DNA from: Gammaproteobacteria bacterium
GTDB taxonomy: Bacteria > Pseudomonadota > Gammaproteobacteria > Tenderiales > Tenderiaceae
Reading direction: 5' to 3'
Assembly: GCA_027001525.1 (NCBI GenBank)
Contig: JALTMR010000086.1
Coordinates: 1-7,561 of the forward strand
DNA length: 7,561 bases
Positions 1 through 4,758 of this stretch are shown here, in pieces. The notes below the pieces were generated by a model. The model was given only the letters and a program-made list of their open reading frames with translations, was not told the origin of the DNA and ran no database searches. A program made the translations under genes and the position numbers. Every line of letters starts with the position of its first letter. The stretch's first letter is position 1.

Positions 1-50
1 AGTTCAAAGGGCTTGGTGAGACGATAAAGCTGAAGATTTGAAAACCACAT
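1..50 (-). CDS. rdgC: RdgC recombination-associated protein, N-terminal fragment
   Basis: Only the first 16 codons are in the window; the gene continues past base 1. The minus strand from 50 reads MWFSNLQLYRLTKPFE, which I recognise as the conserved RdgC start (family members begin MWFKNL..YRL). RdgC is a ring-forming, non-specific DNA-binding protein of beta- and gammaproteobacteria that occludes DNA and restrains RecA. The ATG at 50-48 has a GAGG about 11 nt upstream and a TATAAT -10 box about 33 nt upstream, so the start and the divergent orientation relative to the UPF0149 gene are well supported. Everything after residue 16 is unseen, so intactness cannot be judged. Confidence 0.85.
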   Translation of the reverse strand, partial: MWFSNLQLYRLTKPFE

Positions 51-82
51 TATTTGCGATGCCTCGATGAGTTGGGCGCCGG

Positions 83-111
83 ATTATACCTGAAACGCCC
101 AGGTTTATGTT
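83..111 (-). promoter_or_regulatory. Putative rdgC promoter (TATAAT -10)
   Basis: A perfect TATAAT lies on the minus strand (complement of 83-88). It would start transcription near 76, giving a leader of about 25 nt before the rdgC ATG at 50. The -35 position at 17-bp spacing (111-106, AACATA) is poor, so the promoter may need an activator. Inverted repeats at 88-119 overlap the -35 zone. Confidence 0.5.
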
Positions 112-119
112 TTAACCTG
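88..119. repeat. Overlapping inverted repeats ACCTG / CAGGTT / AACCTG
   Basis: ACCTG (88-92) can pair with CAGGT (100-104), and the same CAGGTT (100-105) can pair with AACCTG (114-119). This gives two mutually exclusive palindromes of about 17 and 20 bp across the -35 zone of the proposed rdgC promoter. That placement suits an operator, but I recognise no specific regulator site, and it does not match the LexA pattern CTG-N10-CAG. Confidence 0.4.
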
Positions 120-196
120 AATGCCGGGTCTATATTTTACAAATCCTGTAATTGGCTGATTTATATAAGTTTAATTCGGAATAGTGAATTTAATCA

Positions 197-340
197 GGGG
201 GCTCCCCTAAGGGGTGATACCATCGGGTAATAGATGGAGCCCGTTTATTGAACTATGCTGCGCCTGATAGCCTCATGGATGAGGTGACAGGTTTCTAAAT
301 CGTTGCGGGGCTGAGGCAGGCTGAGCCCCTCCTTCCGCAA
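197..340 (+). ncRNA. Hairpin-rich leader or small RNA candidate upstream of the UPF0149 gene
   Basis: Three compact folds lie in series before the gene. (1) A possible three-way junction at 199-242: closing stem GGGCT/AGCCC (199-203/238-242), hairpin CCCC-TAA-GGGG (204-214) and hairpin CCATC/GATGG (220-224/233-237) with loop GGGTAATA. (2) CCTCA-TGGA-TGAGG (271-284), extended by CCTG/CAGG. (3) TTGCGG/CCGCAA (303-308/335-340) enclosing GGCT/AGCC. A TTTAAT -10-like box at 189-194 would start transcription close to the first stem. I recognise no known riboswitch class, 6S RNA or ribosomal leader. There is no T-run terminator after it, so a 5' leader is likelier than a free sRNA. Confidence 0.35.
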
Positions 341-366
341 GCAGGTGTTGAGTACAGGGTATGAAT

Positions 367-930
367 ATGAGTGTTGCACGCGTCGAATCGTTAACAACCG
401 ATGAGTTGACCGAACTGGATGTCTTTCTCCTGGCGGGTGGGGAGGATCTTGACCGGTTGATGATTGATGAAGCCCATGGCTTTCTGACCGCCCTGGTGGT
501 GACGGGGTGTCCCGTCAATGCGGATGAGGTGATCGGTGAGCTCTTGGGGCCAGACCCCTTTGCAGACGAGTTTGAGGAGCGGCGCATCAAAAATCTGGTC
601 GAGCGGATGCAGGCTGATATCGAAGTGAGCTTGAACGGTCGCCAACGTTTCGAGCCTCTGGTGATTGAAGAGGTGGGCGAAGCGGGTGAGATAGAAGAGT
701 CTTATGAAGGCTGGTGTTTTGGTTTTATGCTGGGTGTGACCCATTGTGAAGAGCGCTGGAGCGAGCTGCCCAAACACGAGGAAGAGCTATTGACTCCGAT
801 TGCCACCCTCTCTTTACTGCATGCGGAAGAGGAGGTGGAGATGGATGTCGATGAGTATCTGGGTTGGGTCGAGATGATTCCCGGTTCGGTGGCGGGGTTG
901 AAGCGTTATTTTGAGGCCAAAGGATCGTAA
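367..930 (+). CDS. UPF0149 / YecA-family protein
   Basis: A soluble, strongly acidic protein of about 187 residues in the UPF0149 (YgfB/YecA) family. Counting from the ATG at 361, the N-terminal family signature is AHGFLTALVV (38-47) and the second is YEGWCFGFMLGV (115-126), followed by W133 and a C-terminal helical region. It lacks the SEC-C zinc motif found at the end of E. coli YecA, so it is a core-domain-only member. The biochemical role of the family is poorly defined. Start choice: AGGG at 356-359 is only 1 nt from the ATG at 361 but 7 nt from the in-frame ATG at 367, so 367 (MSVARV) is preferred; 361 would add two residues. The gene is followed by its own terminator and preceded by a hairpin-rich leader. 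Confidence 0.85.
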   Translation: MSVARVESLTTDELTELDVFLLAGGEDLDRLMIDEAHGFLTALVVTGCPVNADEVIGELLGPDPFADEFEERRIKNLVERMQADIEVSLNGRQRFEPLVIEEVGEAGEIEESYEGWCFGFMLGVTHCEERWSELPKHEEELLTPIATLSLLHAEEEVEMDVDEYLGWVEMIPGSVAGLKRYFEAKGS

Positions 931-953
931 TCTTTTTCAAGGTATCATTCGGA

Positions 954-980
954 GGGGGAGCCTGTGGCTCCCCTTTTTTT
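954..980 (+). terminator. Rho-independent terminator after the UPF0149 gene
   Basis: A perfect 8-bp GC-rich stem, GGGGAGCC (955-962) with GGCTCCCC (966-973), has a TGT loop and runs straight into seven T residues (974-980). It sits 24 nt after the UPF0149 stop, so that gene probably forms its own transcription unit. The hemoglobin downstream would then need read-through or its own promoter in the roughly 25 nt that remain, where I see no good -35/-10 pair. Confidence 0.93.
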
Positions 981-1013
981 GACTGAATTCTGTCATATCG
1001 GGAGGTTGTGCCC

Positions 1014-1400
1014 TTGAACGAAGCGTTATCACTCTACCAGCGTCTGGGTGGCGAAGCGGCGATACGCCAACTGGTGGTGCGGTTTTATGAATTGATGGAT
1101 GAGCTGCCGGAGGCCGCCGAGCTGCGCGCCCTGCATCCGCAAGACCTTGCCGGTTCACAGGAAAAGCTCTACATGTTTCTGTCCGGCTGGCTCGGTGGGC
1201 CGCCGCTGTATAGCGAGGCGTACGGCCACCCGCGCCTTCGCGCACGTCATATGCCCTTCGCCGTTGATCGGGCGGCCAGCGATGCCTGGATGCATTGTAT
1301 GGAGCGTGCGCTGGACGACATGGCCATTGATGATCCACTGTTGATTGCGCAGCTGAAGGAGGCGCTACGTCGCACGGCTGAGCATATGCGTAATCGCTAG
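1014..1400 (+). CDS. Group II truncated hemoglobin (YjbI/trHbO-like)
   Basis: A heme protein of about 128 residues, the usual size for a 2-on-2 hemoglobin that binds O2 or other small ligands in the cytoplasm. Numbered from the GTG at 1008, it shows YQRLGG (10-15), RFY with Tyr B10 (Y27), the LHP motif placing His at CD1 (H43), FLSGWLGGP (57-65), GHPRLRARHMPF with the proximal His (H81), and Trp G8 (W94). These are all group II hallmarks. Start: GGAGG at 1001-1005 is only 2 nt from the GTG at 1008 but 8 nt from the in-frame TTG at 1014, so a TTG start (MNEALS) is more likely; the GTG would add MP. The TAG stop overlaps the convergent HD-GYP gene by four bases. Physiological ligand unknown; NO or O2 handling is inferred from the family. 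Confidence 0.93.
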   Translation: MNEALSLYQRLGGEAAIRQLVVRFYELMDELPEAAELRALHPQDLAGSQEKLYMFLSGWLGGPPLYSEAYGHPRLRARHMPFAVDRAASDAWMHCMERALDDMAIDDPLLIAQLKEALRRTAEHMRNR

Positions 1401-2827
1401 CCTTCCGGGGGGCTTGTGCTGGGGTGCTGCTGGTAGATGGCGACAAACGCCTCCGTATTGTTGAGGAAAATGTCGGTCATTTCCGGATCGAAGTGTCTGC
1501 CTCGCTCCTGCTTGAAAAATGCGACGATTTTCTCAATGGACCATGATTCTTTATAAATTCGTTCCGAGTAGAGGGCGTCGAAGACATCGGCCACGGCGAC
1601 GATGCGGCCGTAGATATGAATCGCTTCCCCCTTGAGTTTTTGCGGGTAGCCACTACCGTCCCACTTCTCATGGTGCTGCAATGCAACGATGGCCCCCGCC
1701 TTTAAAATGCTGCGCTGGGAGTGACACAGCATGGTGTAGCCGATACGGGTATGGTGTTCCATCACCTGCCGCTCCTCGGGGGTTAGCTGGCCGGGTTTAA
1801 AGAGAATCTCATCGGGAATGCCGAGTTTGCCAATGTCGTGCAGCGGCGAGGCGGTGGTAATGAGGTCCACATCCTGCGCTGACAGCCCCGCCTGCTGAGC
1901 CAGAAAACGGCTATAGAGCGTAACCCGCCGGGTGTGGTTGTTGGTCTCTTTCGAACGCTGCTCTTCAATTACCCCCATGGTGTAGACCGTCTCTCTGAGC
2001 GTGCTTTCGATCTCGTTGTTCAGTGCGATCAGTTCTTCGTTTTTGGATCTCAACAGATCCTGGTTGGCGATGATCTCAGAGTTGAAAAGATTGATCTCGT
2101 TGGCAACGGCGCTGAACTCTTTGGTGCTAAAGACATCTTCGTTCAGTGGCTTCTGTTTTTTGTAGGCTACCATCGCCTCGTCGATCAGTGTCTCCAGCGG
2201 GGCCTGTACATGCCGCTCAATGGTGTGTCGTGTGTTGAGTCTCATCAACACCAGGAACAGTATCGAAATAATAAAAATAATCAGCAAAACCAGCAGCGAA
2301 TGGTTGCGGTATTCGGTGACATCCAGCTCGATATCCACCGCCCCCAAGACGGTGCCTTCCTCCACCTGGTGGCAACTTAAACAGTTGAGCGCCCCTTGTT
2401 GCGAGGCGATGTAGGGGATAACGATGCGGATGGTCGGGGTCAGGCTGAACTCATTGAGCAAATAGACCGGGGCCGCCGAGTCGAAGGCGAGACGCGAGAC
2501 ATCATCAATCTGCTGCTTTTCCCAGATGACACCGCTGCCAAACTGGTTTTGCACCGCTTCGCCCCGAATGATATTGAGCTGGGTGACCTGATGGAGCTGT
2601 TTTATCTCCTGAAGAAAATAGTCGCGCTTGTTCATGATGCCCGCTTTCATGTGGGCCGTGAGCCCTGCTTTGACCAATTCGGCGTGGGCGAGTGCCTGGC
2701 TTTCGAGTGCGGTCTTGGAGAGGGCGCGTAAATTAAGACCGGTGATGAGCAGTAGGATGAGGGAGAGCACCAAAAGAAAGGTGACCAGGTTTTTGACAGT
2801 GATTGTCTTGATGCTGGGTTTGCTCAT
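1397..2827 (-). CDS. Membrane HD-GYP cyclic-di-GMP phosphodiesterase with periplasmic heme c sensor domain
   Basis: A 476-residue inner-membrane signalling protein. TM1 is about 13-33 and TM2 about 176-197; the periplasmic region between them carries CLSCH (149-153), a CXXCH site for covalent heme c. TM2 is followed by a linker resembling HAMP and a coiled coil (about 240-290). The C-terminal HD-GYP domain (about 285-465) looks complete: E294/H298, HDIGK (330-334), HH (358-359), HHEKWDGSGYP (385-395) and D414. The family hydrolyses cyclic di-GMP to pGpG or GMP. A heme in the sensor suggests control by redox state, O2 or NO, as in heme c sensor kinases and chemoreceptors of Geobacter, but this is inference. 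No clear Shine-Dalgarno precedes the ATG at 2827. The gene converges with the hemoglobin. The UPF0149 terminator is not in position to end its transcript. Confidence 0.93.
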   Translation of the reverse strand: MSKPSIKTITVKNLVTFLLVLSLILLLITGLNLRALSKTALESQALAHAELVKAGLTAHMKAGIMNKRDYFLQEIKQLHQVTQLNIIRGEAVQNQFGSGVIWEKQQIDDVSRLAFDSAAPVYLLNEFSLTPTIRIVIPYIASQQGALNCLSCHQVEEGTVLGAVDIELDVTEYRNHSLLVLLIIFIISILFLVLMRLNTRHTIERHVQAPLETLIDEAMVAYKKQKPLNEDVFSTKEFSAVANEINLFNSEIIANQDLLRSKNEELIALNNEIESTLRETVYTMGVIEEQRSKETNNHTRRVTLYSRFLAQQAGLSAQDVDLITTASPLHDIGKLGIPDEILFKPGQLTPEERQVMEHHTRIGYTMLCHSQRSILKAGAIVALQHHEKWDGSGYPQKLKGEAIHIYGRIVAVADVFDALYSERIYKESWSIEKIVAFFKQERGRHFDPEMTDIFLNNTEAFVAIYQQHPSTSPPEG

Positions 2828-2892
2828 GGGCGAGACAGTCAGTCAGTTTTCCAGGTCATTAGTGCGGTGAGCTCCCAGGTTGAATGTCTGAG

Positions 2893-3059
2893 TTAAGGGC
2901 ACCTCTATTAATTCTGGATGTGGCAGATTGAATCCCAAATTCGTTACATCCAGGCGCAAATTGCGGGTAATAGCGGGACTATTACCAAAATTTGCAACGC
3001 CGATGTGGCGGATTTGGGGTTTAAGGTGCGCATTCATGAATTAATAGAGGTGCCCTTAA
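2893..3059. repeat. 167-bp foldback element 1 (MITE-like, 22-bp perfect terminal inverted repeats)
   Basis: The ends (2893-2914 and 3038-3059) are perfect 22-bp inverted repeats, TTAAGGGCACCTCTATTA... on the left. The interior continues the symmetry about centre 2976: 2928-2950 pairs with 3002-3024 over 23 positions (18 Watson-Crick, 5 G-T), GCAAATT (2956-2962) pairs with 2989-2995, and the apex is GGTAATAG-CGGGA-CTATTACC (2966-2986). Both ends carry TTAA, which may be target duplication or part of the repeat; the palindrome prevents a decision. There is no transposase inside. It lies 65 nt upstream of the HD-GYP start. A non-autonomous element moved by a transposase elsewhere is the likeliest reading. 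Confidence 0.8.
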
Positions 3060-3278
3060 ATATAGACGGAAAACAGAAAGCTACCCTGATTAATTTGGTT
3101 CGCGACAGATGGCGTCCCGAAAGCGGTGAACATTGCGAGACGCTGACCAAAATTTCGGCACGGATGCGGTGAGCTTTAGGCTGGGTGTGCGTGTTTGTAA
3201 CTGGGAAGGGATGTTCTGGCGATGGGCAGAGGAGGCGTCTGACCGCAGATGAGACGAACCAGCCGTCAGACGCAAAAC
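3060..3278. other. Intergenic stretch between the two foldback elements, no gene seen
   Basis: This is the middle of the 612-base gap between HD-GYP and DUF3581. I find no convincing coding sequence on either strand, since the open frames lack ribosome sites and family signatures. It contains one clear hairpin, GCGTCTGAC (3235-3243) with GTCAGACGC (3265-3273), and an 11-bp direct repeat TGCGGTGAGCT (3165-3175) also present at 2863-2873 before element 1. Confidence 0.6.
3235..3273. repeat. 9-bp perfect inverted repeat with 21-nt loop
   Basis: GCGTCTGAC (3235-3243) is exactly complementary to GTCAGACGC (3265-3273). It lies 5 bp outside foldback element 2. Read on the minus strand it comes after the DUF3581 gene, but no T-run follows on either strand, so a classical terminator is not supported. 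It could be an operator or a remnant of another element. Confidence 0.5.
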
Positions 3279-3443
3279 CTAGTGGTCCATGCGGAAAATT
3301 ATGTAACTGTTCGCCTCGTGAGAAGGTACAGCTCTGTGTTGGCAAAACTCGAAATGGAACCACCATTCCAGCGTTTTGCCGCCTTGATCTGCACCTTCTC
3401 ACTGTGCTCCTTAAGTAACAGAACTTCCCGCATGGACCACTAG
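3279..3443. repeat. 165-bp foldback element 2, ending inside the DUF3581 stop codon
   Basis: Perfect 16-bp terminal inverted repeats CTAGTGGTCCATGCGG (3279-3294) and its complement (3428-3443) flank an imperfect palindrome centred on 3361. Inner arms still pair: GTGAGAAGGTACAG (3318-3331) with 3389-3402 (13 of 14), GGCAAAAC (3341-3348) with 3373-3380 (8 of 8), and the apex GAAATGG (3351-3357) with 3363-3369 (6 of 7). The right-hand CTAG (3440-3443) supplies the TAG stop of the DUF3581 gene. There is no transposase inside, and its termini are unrelated to those of element 1. In the DUF3581 mRNA it would form a long 3' hairpin directly at the stop codon, possibly protecting the mRNA or ending transcription. 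Confidence 0.8.
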
Positions 3444-4150
3444 CTGGATTGATAGGCGGCTTTGCGTGTGGCGTAGTCCTGAGCCAGCTGATCAATTTTA
3501 TCGTGGTCGTAGGGACGCAAGCCACTGAGCACCAGCTGCTTCTCGCCCTGACCGACGACTTCACCGTCACTGACAAGGTTGAAACCGAGGCGCACGGTGC
3601 CGCGTTTGCCATCAACATCCAGCGTTGATGAGGCCAGTTGCAGCTCCGGTGCAGAGATATCGAAGCGCTTGATGTCGATGGTCATGCTCTCGTAGATCAC
3701 CAGTGGTCGGGCCGGATTGATCATCACCTCGTGCCGGGCCATTAGCGGCACCAGAATGTGGGGAAAGGTCTGGCCGGAGAACTCCACGTAGCGGCGGATA
3801 ATGTGGCCAATCAGCGCTTGATCGGTGGAAGTTTCGCCGCTGCGTTCAACGCTGAGATAGGCCTTTCCCTTCTCGTCTTTAACCACCAGTGTGTTCTGCT
3901 CTTCCGATTCAAAGTGCAGTGGAATGTTGTCTGCCACCATGCCGGAGAAGTTGACGTGCATGTGCTGGCTTAGCCCCGCCTTGTGCAGTACCACACTGAA
4001 AAGCAGGTCACCCGGGACACAGAAGCGTTTGTTCTCCTCATCGTGAATCGGATTAAAATCCCCGGCAACGCCCTTGGCAAAAGCACTCGCCTGCTGGCGC
4101 GTGAAGGTGATCTTATCGGCCTGTTCGGCGTAGTAGGTTGCTAGCTGCAT
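3440..4150 (-). CDS. DUF3581 family protein (hot-dog/MaoC-like N-terminus)
   Basis: A 236-residue soluble protein that I recognise as DUF3581, a gammaproteobacterial family of unknown function. After a short YYAEQADKITFT lead-in comes the conserved block QASAFAKGVAGDFNPIHDEE, followed by RFCVPGDLLFSVVL. The GDFNPIH-like stretch resembles the active-site segment of MaoC-type hot-dog hydratases, so a lipid or acyl-thioester role is possible but unproven. No signal peptide or membrane segment is seen. Start: the frame is open back to 4255, but family members begin near the ATG at 4150, and an extended -10 (TGCGATAAT) lies at 4202-4210, inside the longer reading. The ATG at 4189 is the alternative. 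The stop codon is part of foldback element 2. The gene is divergent from the cupin. Confidence 0.85.
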   Translation of the reverse strand: MQLATYYAEQADKITFTRQQASAFAKGVAGDFNPIHDEENKRFCVPGDLLFSVVLHKAGLSQHMHVNFSGMVADNIPLHFESEEQNTLVVKDEKGKAYLSVERSGETSTDQALIGHIIRRYVEFSGQTFPHILVPLMARHEVMINPARPLVIYESMTIDIKRFDISAPELQLASSTLDVDGKRGTVRLGFNLVSDGEVVGQGEKQLVLSGLRPYDHDKIDQLAQDYATRKAAYQSS

Positions 4151-4201
4151 GGTGAAGGTCTTGTTGGTTGTGTGAACGGGGCGAAGCATAAAAGGCGCGC
4201 C

Positions 4202-4210
4202 ATTATCGCA
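4202..4210 (-). promoter_or_regulatory. Extended -10 promoter for the DUF3581 gene
   Basis: The minus strand reads TGCGATAAT, an extended -10 (TGn plus GATAAT). No good -35 is present, as is usual for extended -10 promoters. Transcription would start near 4195, giving a leader of about 45 nt to the ATG at 4150. Confidence 0.45.
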
Positions 4211-4214
4211 TATC

Positions 4215-4240
4215 TTGGCACCGCGCTGGGCGAGTACAAT
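4215..4240 (+). promoter_or_regulatory. Weak promoter candidate for the cupin-PLP enzyme unit
   Basis: TACAAT (4235-4240) is a good -10 and would start transcription near 4247. TTGGCA (4215-4220) resembles a -35 but the spacer is only 14 bp, so recognition is uncertain. AGGG at 4260-4263 then sits 6 nt before the cupin ATG. Confidence 0.35.
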
Positions 4241-4269
4241 AGGGAAAGTAACCAATTTCAGGGTTTGTC

Positions 4270-4758
4270 ATGTTAAATATTGATGATGTCTTGCTTTCCG
4301 CTTTGCAGCAGCAGGCCAAAGCGTCGCCCCGGCGTCGGGCACACCGCAATATCCACACTGAGTTGAGTGATCCGGTGCAGCGTCTGCTCATTGCCATCGA
4401 ACCGGACAGTTACGTGAAACCGCACCGCCACCTCGATGCCGCCAAGTGGGAGCTGTTTCTGGTGCTTAAGGGGCGCATCGCTGCACTGATTTTTGATGAG
4501 GAGGGGCGCATTGAAAAGCGCATGATGCTTAGCACCGCAAGCGGTGGCCAGCTGGGGTTTGAGATTCCGCCTGGCGTATGGCACTGCGTGGTGGCGCTGG
4601 AGCCGGATACCCTCTTTTTCGAAGTCAAGCCTGGCCCCTACGTTCAGCCCACAGACAAAGACTTCGCCCGCTGGGCCCCCAATGAGGGGGAGGCGGCCTG
4701 TGCGTCGTTCCTGCAGTGGTTTGTCGGCGGCGAGGTGGGCTCAGCGCCCCCGGTCTGA
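4270..4758 (+). CDS. WbuC-type cupin-fold metalloprotein
   Basis: A 162-residue cytoplasmic cupin of the WbuC family. The family block RAHRNIH (23-29), then DPVQRLLIAIEP (34-45), precedes the first cupin motif, YVKPHRHLDAAKWELFLVLKG (48-68), with probable metal ligands H52, H54 and E61. The fourth ligand is H105 in IPPGVWHCV (99-107), and the strand-rich end EVKPGPY (118-124) is typical. WbuC is named from O-antigen clusters in enterics, yet no sugar or glycosyltransferase gene is visible here, so its reaction is unknown. The ATG is preceded by AGGG at 6 nt spacing. Its TGA overlaps the ATG of the next gene by one base (TGATG), so the two are probably translated together. Confidence 0.88.
   Translation: MLNIDDVLLSALQQQAKASPRRRAHRNIHTELSDPVQRLLIAIEPDSYVKPHRHLDAAKWELFLVLKGRIAALIFDEEGRIEKRMMLSTASGGQLGFEIPPGVWHCVVALEPDTLFFEVKPGPYVQPTDKDFARWAPNEGEAACASFLQWFVGGEVGSAPPV

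Noticed and set aside
197..340. 6S RNA or a cyclic-di-GMP riboswitch
   Set aside because: 6S lies beside YgfB-type UPF0149 genes in many gammaproteobacteria, but this gene is YecA-like and the sequence lacks the long closing stem and central bubble. The conserved GEMM motifs are also missing.
937..1446. A 169-codon minus-strand open frame opposite the hemoglobin
   Set aside because: It is a shadow of the GC-rich hemoglobin gene and contains the terminator; the composition is Arg/Pro/Ala-rich with no motif.
2863..3175. The 11-bp repeat TGCGGTGAGCT as target duplication of a larger composite element
   Set aside because: The copies lie 19 to 30 bp outside element 1 on one side and over 100 bp on the other, and are too long and asymmetrically placed; they may be chance.
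3235..3273. Terminator for the DUF3581 gene
   Set aside because: The stem is good but no T-run follows on the minus strand, and the loop is 21 nt.
3034..3618. A 194-codon minus-strand open frame running across foldback element 2 and into the DUF3581 gene
   Set aside because: It covers the 3' end of the DUF3581 gene in another frame, has no family signature or ribosome site, and its middle is palindromic repeat.
4151..4255. A longer DUF3581 start at 4255
   Set aside because: It would put the start 15 bp from the divergent cupin start and place the likely promoter inside the coding region; the added residues do not resemble the family.
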